A stretch of DNA of 64,000 bases from positions 1-64,000 of the forward strand of contig JAVKMO010000017.1 in assembly GCA_031539345.1 (NCBI GenBank), written 5' to 3'. The translations under genes were made by a program, and so were the position numbers. The stretch comes from JAVKMO01 sp031539345. Lineage in GTDB: Bacteria; Bacteroidota; Bacteroidia; Chitinophagales; Chitinophagaceae. Position 1 is the first letter of the stretch, and every line of letters begins with the position of its first letter. Below are positions 1 to 8,979 of the stretch, one piece after another. The notes under the pieces are model-generated. The model saw only the letters and a list, made by a program, of their open reading frames with translations. It did no database searches and was not told where the DNA came from.

Positions 1-178
1 AAAAAACAAGCAAACCCATTCAAACAACAAAAAATAAACAGTAATTCATGCTTATGATCATGCTTTTTAAAACGAAAATCCTCAAAACAACCTAATTTAA
101 AAAGCACCTAACCAAGAAATGGCTTTTGCAAAGGGTTCTTGTAAATATCGAGAAAAACAACACGATGTTGTTGAAGAC

Positions 179-202
179 AAAAACTCAATAATAGGAGTTT
201 TT
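179..202 (-). terminator. Hairpin downstream of tRNA-Pro
   Basis: An 8-bp perfect inverted repeat (AAAAACTC / GAGTTTTT) encloses an 8-nt loop. It lies 8 nt beyond the 3' end of the minus-strand tRNA, and a T-run follows on that strand. It fits a simple intrinsic terminator, but the stem is A/T-rich and weak. Positions 1-178 show nothing I can support. Confidence 0.45.
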
Positions 203-210
203 ACAAGTTG

Positions 211-286
211 TCGGGGCGGCAAGATTCGAACTTGCGACCTCCTGCTCCCAAAGCAGGCGCGATGGACCGGACTACGCTACGCCCCG
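211..286 (-). tRNA. tRNA-Pro (anticodon UGG)
   Basis: The minus strand folds as a full cloverleaf. The 7-bp acceptor stem is CGGGGCG/CGCCCCG with discriminator A. The anticodon arm CCTGC-TTTGGGA-GCAGG places TGG at positions 34-36, and the T-loop TTCGAAT is intact. The CCA end is not encoded. Small ORFs that run through it are artefacts. Confidence 0.95.
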
Positions 287-458
287 ATTATAGACTTGTT
301 ATTGTGGTTCACAATCATCTTACTCGGCAAGAGCAAGAGCTACAAATATATTTTTTTAAACAAATTGCCTTTTTTTATTTTCTAATCATAAAATTTAAAT
401 TCTTTAAACAGAAAACAAACCAATGTTTTTGGGTGTAAAATAACCCTGTTGTAAAGGA

Positions 459-466
459 TAAATTTG
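459..466 (+). promoter_or_regulatory. Bacteroidota-type -7 box (TAAATTTG)
   Basis: TAAATTTG matches the Bacteroidota sigma-A -7 consensus TAnnTTTG and lies 53 bp before the start codon of the ABC-F gene. No TTTG at the usual 17-20 bp spacing upstream is visible, so only half of a standard promoter is seen. The rest of 287-519 shows no gene. Confidence 0.3.
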
Positions 467-519
467 TCGTTCTTAAAAATCGTTCATCTTTCGAGCCTTG
501 TTCTAAAATAACCCTTGTT

Positions 520-2409
520 ATGAATTTTTTGATTGTAGATAGTTTGTCTAAAAGTTTTGCTGATAAAGTTTTGTTTAAAAAAATAAGTTTTAGTATAGAA
601 AAGGGCGACCGCCTTGCCCTAATTGCAAAGAATGGTGCGGGCAAATCTACGCTGTTAAAAATTTTAGAAGGCAAAGAAACAGCTGATGCAGGTCGCATAC
701 AATTTGATAAAAATATTGACACTTGTTTTTTACATCAAGAACCCAATTTTTTACCTGACGACAGTGTAATGGAAGCCTTGATGCGAGGAGAAACAAAGGC
801 GACAAAGGCGATAAAAAACTATCAACACTGGCAAGAAAAAGCCAACCATGATGACAGCGTTTCTACTCTAACACAATTTGAACTGGCACTGAATACGATG
901 AATGAATTGGACGCATGGGATTATGAAAATCAAGTAGAGCAAATTTTGTCAAATTTAAAAATCACCAATACAGAACAAAAAATAAACACCCTCAGCGGAG
1001 GACAAAAAAAGCGAGTTGCTATTGCACAAATTTTGGTGCAATCGCCTGACTTTATTGTGATGGACGAACCCACGAATCACTTGGACATGGAAATGATAGA
1101 ATGGCTTGAAGAATATTTACAAAGCAAAAAAATAACGCTGTTGATTGTTACGCATGACCGCTATTTTTTAGACAACATTTGCACAAAAATTATTGAATTA
1201 GACAACCACCAGATTTATCCTTACAAAGGCAATTTTTCTTATTACTTAGAGCGTAAGGCAGAGCGAGAAATGATGGAGGCGAGCGAATTAGAAAAAGCAA
1301 AAAATGTGTTTCGACGAGAATTAGACTGGATACGCAAACAGCCGAAAGCAAGAACGGTAAAATCAAAATCTAGAGTAGATGCTTTTGTTGCTGTAGAAGA
1401 AAAAGCACGTCAAAAAAAAGTTGTCGACAAAATCAATTTAGAAGTAAAGATGAGTCGCCTCGGAGGCAAAATTTTAGAGTTGATTAAAATCAAAAAAAGC
1501 TTTGGCGACAAAATCATTTTAGACCAGTTTACTTATACGTTTAAAGGCGGAGAAAAAATTGGCATTGTAGGCAAAAACGGAATGGGAAAAACAACGTTAT
1601 TAAATATTGTTCAAGGAACAGAAACCTTTGATGGCGGAAAAATTCAAACCGGCGAAACTGTATTATTTGGCTATTATTCTCAAAAAGGTTTGGAAATAAA
1701 AGAGGACATGCGCCTGATAGAATACGTTAAAAATTTTGGCGAATTTATTCCCCTTGCAAACGGCGTTACATTAAGTGCGAGTCAGCTTTTAACGCGGTTT
1801 AATTTTCCGCCAGAACAACAATATTCTTTTATCAGCAAACTAAGTGGAGGAGAAAAAAGGCGATTGTATTTGATGACCATTTTAATTACAAATCCCAACT
1901 TTTTAATTTTAGACGAACCAACAAACGACCTTGACATTATTACGCTACAAACTTTAGAAGAGTTTTTAATTCATTTTAAAGGTTGTATTTTAATTGTTTC
2001 GCATGACAGATATTTTATGGATAGAATTTGTGACAGCATTTTTTCTTTTGAAGGCAACGGCATAATCAAAAACTTTCCCGGAAATTATTCTGAATATCGC
2101 GAATGGAAAGACGAAGAAGAAGAATTAGAAAAAGAGCGTCAAAGGGACGAGCAAAAACCCGCTCAAAGTAAGTCTGTATCATCAAGCCCAATAACAGAAG
2201 AAAAAAGGTCTTATCAAATCCAAAGAAAAATAGACGAGCTGGAAAAAGAAATTGCAACGCTTGAAAGTGAGAAAACAAATTTACAACAAGACCTTGCGAA
2301 ACAAGATTTAGATTATGAACGCATTCAACAATTGAGTGAAGCCTTTGCTCTTTGCACAAAACAATTAGAAGAAAAAACAAATGCGTGGTTGGTATTGCAA
2401 GAATCGTAA
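520..2409 (+). CDS. ABC-F family ATPase, Uup-like
   Basis: This 629-residue protein has two ABC ATPase domains in tandem and no membrane segment, the hallmark of the ABC-F translation factors that bind the ribosome E-site region. Walker A is AKNGAGKS at residues 36-43 and GKNGMGKT at 351-358. The signature motifs are LSGGQ at 158-162 and LSGGE at 441-445. Each domain has a Walker B ending in DEPTN(H/D)LD. The linker around residues 240-320 is rich in charged residues (ELDWIRKQPKART), as in the P-site tRNA-interaction motif of this family. A charged coiled-coil tail (about 530-629) is the feature that separates Uup from EttA. The first Walker A begins with Ala instead of Gly, a minor deviation. 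The exact role is inferred from family only. Confidence 0.9.
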   Translation: MNFLIVDSLSKSFADKVLFKKISFSIEKGDRLALIAKNGAGKSTLLKILEGKETADAGRIQFDKNIDTCFLHQEPNFLPDDSVMEALMRGETKATKAIKNYQHWQEKANHDDSVSTLTQFELALNTMNELDAWDYENQVEQILSNLKITNTEQKINTLSGGQKKRVAIAQILVQSPDFIVMDEPTNHLDMEMIEWLEEYLQSKKITLLIVTHDRYFLDNICTKIIELDNHQIYPYKGNFSYYLERKAEREMMEASELEKAKNVFRRELDWIRKQPKARTVKSKSRVDAFVAVEEKARQKKVVDKINLEVKMSRLGGKILELIKIKKSFGDKIILDQFTYTFKGGEKIGIVGKNGMGKTTLLNIVQGTETFDGGKIQTGETVLFGYYSQKGLEIKEDMRLIEYVKNFGEFIPLANGVTLSASQLLTRFNFPPEQQYSFISKLSGGEKRRLYLMTILITNPNFLILDEPTNDLDIITLQTLEEFLIHFKGCILIVSHDRYFMDRICDSIFSFEGNGIIKNFPGNYSEYREWKDEEEELEKERQRDEQKPAQSKSVSSSPITEEKRSYQIQRKIDELEKEIATLESEKTNLQQDLAKQDLDYERIQQLSEAFALCTKQLEEKTNAWLVLQES

Positions 2410-2426
2410 ATCCGAAAGACAAAGAG

Positions 2427-2460
2427 AAAAAGTATTTTCTCCTAAGGAAGGAAACTTTTT
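2427..2460. terminator. Bidirectional terminator-like hairpin
   Basis: An imperfect inverted repeat (AAAAAGT...CTCC / GGAAG...ACTTTTT) sits between two converging genes. It has an A-run on the left and a T-run on the right, so it could stop transcription from both sides. Confidence 0.45.
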
Positions 2461-2509
2461 GTAAATTATTTTTAGGACGAGACGGTGGGCTATGGCTGGG
2501 AATCAAAAT

Positions 2510-4243
2510 TTATCCAAAACGAGCTTCTATGTTTTCAATTTCTTGGGTTACAAACTGCATGAGGTCTAAAATATAGGCTTCGTCAAAATGGAGTTCTATG
2601 CCGGCGGTTTCGTATAATTCTTTGAGTGAAACTTTGCCTCCAAGAGCGAGGGCTTGTTGATATTGTGAAAGGCATTTTTGTTTGTCTTTTTTGTAGGCTT
2701 TGTATATTGAAATGGCACCAAGCTGGGCGATGCCGTATTCGATATAATAAAAAGGAACTTCAAATAAGTGCAGTTGTTTTTGCCATGAGGATGGTAAAAA
2801 TTGTTGTGTTTGTGTGTCGTTGATGGCGTTGCTGCGAAATTCGGTTGCAATTTGTTGCCATGCGGCTTCTCGTTCTTGTATGCTGTGTTTGGGGTTGGCG
2901 TAAATCCAATGTTGAAATTTGTCAATGATCGCTATCCAAGGAAAAATGGTGAGTACGCGTTCCCATTGTTGCAGTTGTGCGCGTTGTAAATCTTGTGGAT
3001 TGGGGAAAAAATTGTGCCAATGTTCTAAAGAAAATAATTCCATGCTCATGCTCGCCAGTTCTGCAATTTCCATTGGATATTCCTTGAAGCCAGTTATTGG
3101 CAAAGGGTGTGATAAAAATGAATGTACAGCGTGTCCGCTTTCGTGAACAAGTGTAATGACATCGTCTAAAGTGCCTGCAGCATTCATAAAAATAAATGGT
3201 ACGCCACTTTCTGGAAGTGGGCAGTTGTATCCGCCGGGGGCTTTGCCTTTTCTGCTTTCTGTGTCGAGGCGTTGTTGTGTTTTCATTTCTGACAAACAGG
3301 CCGCAAAAAAAGGATTGATGGCGTGTAAGCAGGTGAGCGTTTTTTGAAATAATTCTTCGTTTTGAGAGAAGGGTTTTAGCGGCTGTTCATTTTCTGCTGG
3401 GGCGTCAATATCCCAAGGAAATAAATCTTGAAAACACAATTTTTGCTTTTTGTTTTCATACAATTTTGTAACAAGCGGCAGAATATGTTTTTGAATGCCG
3501 TGATGAAAATCAAAACATTCTTGTTGTCCATATTCAAAGCGTCCAAGCTCTTGAAATTTATAGGAGGTATAATTTTCAAAACCTGCGTTTGTTGCAATCG
3601 CGTGTCGTTTTTCAACGAGGCTTGAAAACAATTCATTGAGAGTGTCTTTGTCTTGTAGGCGCCGTTGTTGAATTTTAAAATAAACGTCTTTGCGAAGTGT
3701 TCTGTCTTTTTCTTTTAATAAAGAGGCAGCTTGTTGCAAGGTTATTTCTTTGTCGTTTACAAGCACACTCATTTTGCTACACACAATGCCATATTCTTGT
3801 TGCAACAAAGATAAGTCAGCGTGGATAGAAACATTTTCTTGTTTAAATAGTGAAATGTTTTTTTTGATGTTGCGGAGATAAACAAAATAGTCTTTAGGCA
3901 ACTGCTCGGCAAATTCACAAGCAATAATTTTTTTGTTGATGTCGTTTGAAAAAACCTGTAAATAAGGCTGTAGCGTAGTGTAAAAATAATCGTATGCTTT
4001 TTTGTATTCTGCATTTTCTGTGTCGCAAGTGGCGTTGATTTGTATCCAACAAGCCGCTTCTCCAATAATGGCTTCTGCTTCTGACAGGTTCAATAAAAAT
4101 GTTGTAAGTGCAGGGATAGAATTGATGTCTGCTTGCAAAAGCCGGTCTAAAAAAGGCGTTAACTGTTCTAATTTGTCAATGCGAAAATCGGAAGGAAAGA
4201 ATTGACGATGCGGAATAATCAAAGGAAGTGTTGGCATAAACAA
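2510..4243 (-). CDS. M3 family oligoendopeptidase (PepF-like)
   Basis: This 577-residue zinc metallopeptidase belongs to the thimet/oligopeptidase F group, which cleaves short peptides in the cytoplasm. The zinc site is HESGH at residues 367-371, with the further conserved glutamates of the EIAELASMSME segment about 25 residues later, the M3 spacing. The size fits PepF (about 560-600 residues). There is no signal peptide. It starts 31 nt from the Crp-like gene on the same strand, so the two could share a transcript. Assignment to M3 is firm; substrate range is not known. Confidence 0.9.
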   Translation of the reverse strand: MFMPTLPLIIPHRQFFPSDFRIDKLEQLTPFLDRLLQADINSIPALTTFLLNLSEAEAIIGEAACWIQINATCDTENAEYKKAYDYFYTTLQPYLQVFSNDINKKIIACEFAEQLPKDYFVYLRNIKKNISLFKQENVSIHADLSLLQQEYGIVCSKMSVLVNDKEITLQQAASLLKEKDRTLRKDVYFKIQQRRLQDKDTLNELFSSLVEKRHAIATNAGFENYTSYKFQELGRFEYGQQECFDFHHGIQKHILPLVTKLYENKKQKLCFQDLFPWDIDAPAENEQPLKPFSQNEELFQKTLTCLHAINPFFAACLSEMKTQQRLDTESRKGKAPGGYNCPLPESGVPFIFMNAAGTLDDVITLVHESGHAVHSFLSHPLPITGFKEYPMEIAELASMSMELFSLEHWHNFFPNPQDLQRAQLQQWERVLTIFPWIAIIDKFQHWIYANPKHSIQEREAAWQQIATEFRSNAINDTQTQQFLPSSWQKQLHLFEVPFYYIEYGIAQLGAISIYKAYKKDKQKCLSQYQQALALGGKVSLKELYETAGIELHFDEAYILDLMQFVTQEIENIEARFG

Positions 4244-4273
4244 AAATCAAAATAACAAAACAAGCACGAACGC

Positions 4274-4849
4274 CTAATTAGACGCGTAAATTTTTTTGAC
4301 GAGGCGGGTAACAACTTCTCTTGCTGTTCCCAAATCATTGGCTAATTCTTGATGCGTTTTGTTGCGATTGGCGTCGTCTTCTAAAAAGACCCTTAGGCGA
4401 CTTTCTAAATTAGAAAAGGCGAGTGTTTTGTAACTTTCTACAAGCACGTTTTGACATTTTGCATACTCTGAAAATAAAGGAAGCATAAACTCTGGATACG
4501 CATTTAAAAATTCGGTCATTTTGTCTATTGGAATTCTAAATAAAACACAGTCAACATTAGAAATAACTTGAAAAGGAGAAGGTCTTTTTTGTAATCCAAA
4601 TTCAAACGAAGACAAACAAAGGGTTTCGTTTTTTAAGGAATAAGCCAAAATTTCCTTTCCGTCTTGTTTGACATAAAAATTGACCGAGCCGTCTAATAGC
4701 ATCAAAAAACAACTTAATACAGAGTCGTATTTAGCAACAATATCACCACGAGAAAAAGACGAAACCACCCCTGACCGAAAAATAGATTCGGCAAGAGTTT
4801 TATTTTTAAATAAGTGTACTAAGGCATTTTTTATTTGTTGCTCTGTCAT
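4274..4849 (-). CDS. Crp/Fnr family transcriptional regulator
   Basis: This 191-residue protein has an N-terminal cyclic-nucleotide-binding-type beta-barrel (about residues 20-125, with RGDIVAKYDSVLSCFLMLLDGSV resembling the start of that fold). A short C-terminal helix-turn-helix follows (HQELANDLGTAREVVTRLVKK, about 165-188). This is the usual Bacteroidota Crp/Fnr layout. I see no cysteine cluster for an Fnr-type Fe-S centre, and the cAMP-contacting residues cannot be confirmed by eye, so the signal is unknown. The HTH is close to the C-terminus, as in short family members. Confidence 0.85.
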   Translation of the reverse strand: MTEQQIKNALVHLFKNKTLAESIFRSGVVSSFSRGDIVAKYDSVLSCFLMLLDGSVNFYVKQDGKEILAYSLKNETLCLSSFEFGLQKRPSPFQVISNVDCVLFRIPIDKMTEFLNAYPEFMLPLFSEYAKCQNVLVESYKTLAFSNLESRLRVFLEDDANRNKTHQELANDLGTAREVVTRLVKKIYASN

Positions 4850-5200
4850 TGCTCTTTGTTTTAGCGGTTAAATAAAAAGTAAAATGTAGCATAAAGAAAC
4901 GATGCACTATTGATACGAAATAAAGAAGTTTTATGCAAACGTAAATAAACAATAACTTTTTTGTTTGAGCCATATAGAAGAACAAAGTAAATAGCCCATA
5001 AACAAGAGGAATCTGATAACTTTTTAGAGCAGGGACAAATCGACAATTAGAGATGTGAATCCTTCAGAAAAAAATTAGCCTGGCTAAGAGAACCATTTTA
5101 ATTGAATTGTTTTTTTGAAAAATCTGTTTAATTTCAAGAATTAACACCAAAACATTTTGGTTAAAATCAAAGCCCACTTTCATTCATTAAAAAAAATCCG
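4850..5200. other. Intergenic region, no gene seen
   Basis: These 351 bases separate the divergent Crp-like and transporter genes. On the minus strand a TACATTTT box (one mismatch to TAnnTTTG) lies just upstream of the regulator and may be its promoter. A 61-codon minus-strand frame here has no recognisable features and I do not call it. Nothing else is evident. Confidence 0.4.
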
Positions 5201-6397
5201 ATGACAACAAAAATTAAAATTCAGTTTTCTATCATGATGTTTTTGCAATTTTTTGTATGGGGCTTATGGTTTATTACAATGGGAACGTATTTAAAAACAA
5301 GTTTATTGAGTAGCGACACCGAAGTGGGTTTGGCTTATGGAACTCAAGCACTGGGCGCAATTATCGCACCGTTTTTTGTTGGCATGATTGCCGACAAATA
5401 TTTTTCTGCACAAAAAATTTTAGGCATAATCCACATCTGTTGTGCATTATTAATGTTCTTTCATATTAGCCGAGGCGTAGATTTTTCTCATTTTTATCCT
5501 TGGCTTTTAACGTACATGGTGTTGTATATGCCAACACTTGGTTTGGTGAATGTTATTGCCATGAACAAGATGGAAAATCCCGAAAAAGAGTTTGCAAATA
5601 TTCGTGTGTGGGGAACGATTGGCTGGATTGCATCAGGGTTATTTGTTGCTTATTTGGCTTTAGAACAAAACCACAATTTAAAATTAACGTATGAGCTGTC
5701 CGCCTTATTTTCTGCAATTTTGGGCGGCTATAGTTTTGTTTTGCCCAATACTCCGCCACAAGGAAAGGGTCAAAAAAGTTCGTGGCGACAAATGCTCGGA
5801 TTGGACGCATTGTCGATATTAAAAGACAAAAATTTTCTTGTCTTTTTTATTTGTTCCATTTTAATCTGTATTCCACTTGCTTTTTATTATCAAGAAACAA
5901 ATATCTTTTTGAATGAAATAAAAATTGAAAAAGCCGCAGGAAAAATGTCGATGGGACAAATGAGCGAAATGCTTTTGCTGTTTGCAATGCCTTTTTTCTT
6001 CCGTTATTTTAACATCAAAAAAATGCTCCTTATTGGCATGTGTGCTTGGGTTTTGCGGTATGTGTTTTTTGCTTATGGCAATGCTGAAAGTGGAATGTGG
6101 ATGTTATATTTTGGAATTATTTTACACGGCATTTGTTATGATTTCTTTTTTGTTACAGGGCAAATTTATACAGACAAAAAAGCACCTGCAGCATTGCGTT
6201 CGTCCGCACAAGGAATGATTACGCTGGCGACTTATGGCATTGGCATGTTGATTGGATTTGCCGTTGCGGGCAACATTGCGGGCTCCTATCAAAACGCCGA
6301 CGGAACACATGCGTGGAATATGATATGGCTTATTCCCGCAGGCATTGCGCTTGTTATTGCCGTTATTTTTGCCCTCTTGTTTAAAGACAAAAAATAA
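5201..6397 (+). CDS. MFS nucleoside permease (NHS family, NupG-like)
   Basis: The 398 residues form about 12 hydrophobic segments, as expected for a major facilitator. The N-terminal stretch (SIMMFLQFFVWGLWF, then MGTYL) and the motif GMIADKYF between the second and third helices resemble the nucleoside:H+ symporter family (NupG/XapB) common in Bacteroidota. The expected role is proton-coupled uptake of nucleosides through the inner membrane. The substrate is inferred from family. mutY follows 32 bp downstream on the same strand and may be co-transcribed. Confidence 0.82.
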   Translation: MTTKIKIQFSIMMFLQFFVWGLWFITMGTYLKTSLLSSDTEVGLAYGTQALGAIIAPFFVGMIADKYFSAQKILGIIHICCALLMFFHISRGVDFSHFYPWLLTYMVLYMPTLGLVNVIAMNKMENPEKEFANIRVWGTIGWIASGLFVAYLALEQNHNLKLTYELSALFSAILGGYSFVLPNTPPQGKGQKSSWRQMLGLDALSILKDKNFLVFFICSILICIPLAFYYQETNIFLNEIKIEKAAGKMSMGQMSEMLLLFAMPFFFRYFNIKKMLLIGMCAWVLRYVFFAYGNAESGMWMLYFGIILHGICYDFFFVTGQIYTDKKAPAALRSSAQGMITLATYGIGMLIGFAVAGNIAGSYQNADGTHAWNMIWLIPAGIALVIAVIFALLFKDKK

Positions 6398-6429
6398 ATG
6401 TTCTTATTCTTTCGTATAATTTTTGTGTT

Positions 6430-7497
6430 ATGAAGGACGAGCTTTTTTTTCGCACAACGCTTTTGGCGTGGCACAAAACAAACAACGCAAGGCAATTGCC
6501 GTGGAAAAACGAAAGCGATCCGTATAAAATTTGGCTGAGTGAAATTATGCTTCAACAAACTCGTGCCGAAGCAGTTATTCCTTTTTATGAAAAATTTCTT
6601 GCACACTTTCCGCAAATATCAGACTTGGCAAATGCAAATGAGCAACACGTGTTCAAGCTTTGGGAGGGCTTAGGATATTACAATCGTTGTAGAAATTTAA
6701 TTACAACCGCCAAAGCAATTGTTCAAGAACATGGTGGTATTTTTCCATCTGATTACAAACAGATTTTAGCTTTGAAAGGCGTTGGTGTTTATACCGCCGC
6801 AGCTATTGCCTCCTTTGCTTATGAACAAGCATACGCTGTTGTTGATGGCAATGTTTATCGCATTCTTGCTCGTTTTTTTCATATTGAAAAGCCCATAGAC
6901 AATGCAGAAGGAAAATCCTTTTTTCAAACACTTGCACAGCGGTTATTGCATTTGCAAAAAGCAAAATTGTATAATCAAGCTATTATGGATTTTGGAGCAA
7001 CGGTTTGCACACCAAAGCAACCGCATTGCCATTCTTGCGTTTTTCAACAGCGTTGTATTTCTTTTCAAAAAGGGCTTGTGCTCAATTTTCCTGTCAAGTT
7101 AAAAAAAACAAAAGTCATCAAACGCCAAATGGCTTATTTAATGATTCAATACAAAAACAAAATTTTTATTCAACAAAGGAAAGAGAATGATATTTGGAAA
7201 AACTTATATGAATTTGTGCCTTATGAAGGAACGAAAAAAGAATTATACGAATACATTTCAACACATTTCGACCTGAACAAAAGCGATATTCAACAGCAAA
7301 TTTTCACACAACAATTGACGCACCAAGAATTAACCATTACAATTTTATTTTTTCAAATACAACATATTCCTGCAATATTGACTACAAATTTTGTTGCTGT
7401 TCCGATTACAAAGTTGAACACATTTGCATTTCCGAAAGCTTTGCGAGAAGCCATTTTATGGGCATTTTCAAAAAAAAAGAACATTGGCATAAAGTAA
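6430..7497 (+). CDS. mutY: A/G-specific adenine DNA glycosylase MutY
   Basis: This 355-residue base-excision repair glycosylase removes adenine mispaired with 8-oxoguanine or guanine. It shows the catalytic segment SEIMLQQTRAEAVIPFY, the helix-hairpin-helix LKGVGVYTAAAIASFAY, and the following VDGNVYRILAR, which carries the conserved catalytic Asp. The 4Fe-4S ligands are spaced C-x6-C-x2-C-x5-C (CTPKQPHCHSCVFQQRC). The C-terminal third, from about residue 230, fits the NUDIX-like domain that recognises 8-oxoG. Length is normal for MutY. Confidence 0.95.
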   Translation: MKDELFFRTTLLAWHKTNNARQLPWKNESDPYKIWLSEIMLQQTRAEAVIPFYEKFLAHFPQISDLANANEQHVFKLWEGLGYYNRCRNLITTAKAIVQEHGGIFPSDYKQILALKGVGVYTAAAIASFAYEQAYAVVDGNVYRILARFFHIEKPIDNAEGKSFFQTLAQRLLHLQKAKLYNQAIMDFGATVCTPKQPHCHSCVFQQRCISFQKGLVLNFPVKLKKTKVIKRQMAYLMIQYKNKIFIQQRKENDIWKNLYEFVPYEGTKKELYEYISTHFDLNKSDIQQQIFTQQLTHQELTITILFFQIQHIPAILTTNFVAVPITKLNTFAFPKALREAILWAFSKKKNIGIK

Positions 7498-7537
7498 GTC
7501 AATAAAACGGCTACATTTACCACTTTAAAAAATATAT

Positions 7538-7608
7538 GGTGCCGTGGCCGAGAGGCGAGGCAGAGGTCTGCAAAACCTTTTACAACGGTTCAAATCCGTT
7601 CGGCACCT
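7538..7608 (+). tRNA. tRNA-Cys (anticodon GCA)
   Basis: This 71-nt cloverleaf has acceptor stem GGTGCCG/CGGCACC with discriminator T, which is typical for tRNA-Cys. The anticodon arm GAGGT-CTGCAAA-ACCTT gives GCA, and the T-loop TTCAAAT is intact. CCA is not encoded. A TACATTTA box about 20 nt upstream may be the promoter. The next start codon is only 11 nt downstream. Confidence 0.95.
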
Positions 7609-7619
7609 CAAATACTTTT

Positions 7620-8021
7620 ATGGCAAAAAAGAATCTTCTCATTTTTTACTGGATTATTTTCCTCGGTTTGTTTGGCATTTGTTTTATGCCATGGGCGCAT
7701 TACTCCGACATTCAAAGCACGTTCACAGGATTTTATACTTATGAAAATATTTACGGAAAGCCAGCCCTTTTATTATTGATAACAACTTGTTTAAACGGCA
7801 CTTTGTTGTTTAGTTCAACCCTAACGGCGCGATATGTTTCGCTTGGGTCTGGAAGCATTTTTTTTGCGTATGGCATTCGCACGTTTTATCTTTACTCTTC
7901 TTGTCATAACGGCATTTGCCCGAGTGTGAAAATTGCTTTGTGGTTGATGATGATTGCCGTAATGGGTTTGTTTACACTTTCTTTATTTGGAAAAGTAAAA
8001 CAAAAAAAGAGTACAATTTAA
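7620..8021 (+). CDS. Small integral membrane protein, unknown function
   Basis: This 133-residue protein has about four hydrophobic helices (roughly residues 6-24, 44-63, 69-88 and 102-124) and a basic end (KVKQKKS). I chose the ATG at 7620 because the longer frame starting at 7536 runs through tRNA-Cys. The start is 11 nt after the tRNA, so the mRNA 5' end probably comes from tRNA processing or read-through. Its last four bases overlap the 3' end of the converging pirin gene. I do not recognise the family. Confidence 0.65.
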   Translation: MAKKNLLIFYWIIFLGLFGICFMPWAHYSDIQSTFTGFYTYENIYGKPALLLLITTCLNGTLLFSSTLTARYVSLGSGSIFFAYGIRTFYLYSSCHNGICPSVKIALWLMMIAVMGLFTLSLFGKVKQKKSTI

Positions 8022-8899
8022 TTATCTAAATATCCAAACTTGCCGTCTTTGAAATCATCAAAGGCTTGTTCAATTTCTTTTTTTGTATTCATTACAAAAG
8101 GGCCATAAGCGGCAATTGGTTCATTGATAGGCTCGCCGCTCAATAACAAAACAACGGCGTCTTCATTTGCTTGCAACGAAAAACTTTCGCCTTCATTTTC
8201 CATTAAAACAAAATGATGCGGTTGTATTTTATTTTCATTATTCAGCATAATGCTGCCTTCAATAACAAGTAGGTTTGTATTATATTGAGCAGGAAAATCA
8301 AAACTCACACGCCCGCCTTTTTTTATTTTGATATTGTATAAATGTAATGGCGTAAACGTTTTTGCACTGCCCAGAACACCTTGATAATTACCTGCTATAA
8401 TTTCTATCTCTCCTCCTTTGTCATCAAGTTGAACCCGAGGAATGTTTTCGTTTTTAATCGCTTGATATTTTGGAGTGCTCATTTTGTCTTTTTGAGGCAG
8501 GTTAATCCACAGCTGCACCATTTGAAACTCGCCGCCTTTTTTGCTCCATCCCCTTTCGTGAAATTCTTTGTGTAATAATCCGCTTGCGGCAGTCATCCAT
8601 TGCACATCCCCTTCTCCAATTATTCCGCCGCCGCCATTGCTGTCGTGGTGTTCTACCCTGCCTTTATACGCAATGGTTACCGTTTCAAACCCACGATGCG
8701 GATGAGCATCAACGCCCTTCGGTTGTGCACTTGGCGGAAACACAAAGGGTGCGTTATAGTCTAACATAATAAAAGGGCTCGTTCGTTGCATACTCAATTC
8801 TGGCACGCTCGGAATAAAATTATGCACTCTAAAACCGTCGCCAACAAAGTGAGCTTCTCGTGGAGGAAATATTTGTTCTACTTTTTTTATTTTCATCAT
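8018..8899 (-). CDS. Pirin family protein
   Basis: This 293-residue bicupin resembles pirins. The N-terminal cupin contains DAHPHRGFETVTIAYKGRVEHHDSNG, which carries the conserved metal-binding histidines and glutamate of pirin. HKEFHERG and QLWINLP follow, both typical of pirin, and the second cupin domain (about 180-270) has lost the metal residues as usual. Some bacterial pirins are quercetin 2,3-dioxygenases and others are redox-sensing regulators; the sequence alone does not decide. It converges on the small membrane-protein gene with a 4-bp overlap. Confidence 0.9.
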   Translation of the reverse strand: MMKIKKVEQIFPPREAHFVGDGFRVHNFIPSVPELSMQRTSPFIMLDYNAPFVFPPSAQPKGVDAHPHRGFETVTIAYKGRVEHHDSNGGGGIIGEGDVQWMTAASGLLHKEFHERGWSKKGGEFQMVQLWINLPQKDKMSTPKYQAIKNENIPRVQLDDKGGEIEIIAGNYQGVLGSAKTFTPLHLYNIKIKKGGRVSFDFPAQYNTNLLVIEGSIMLNNENKIQPHHFVLMENEGESFSLQANEDAVVLLLSGEPINEPIAAYGPFVMNTKKEIEQAFDDFKDGKFGYLDN

Positions 8900-8979
8900 T
8901 ATTTTTTTATAACCAAACTCAATCGAGCAATAGTAAAATATTCGCCTATTGTCGCAGGGTTGTTTTTTATTTTGTATTT

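Noticed and set aside
119..438. Two small plus-strand frames running through the tRNA-Pro region
   Set aside because: They are antisense to a clear tRNA gene and its terminator, with no protein-like features.
4861..5046. 61-codon minus-strand frame in the Crp/transporter gap
   Set aside because: No recognisable domain, poor composition and it would overlap the regulator's probable promoter.
7536..7619. Longer N-terminus for the 133-residue membrane protein
   Set aside because: These 28 codons read through tRNA-Cys and give tRNA-derived residues; the hydrophobic protein starts at the ATG at 7620.
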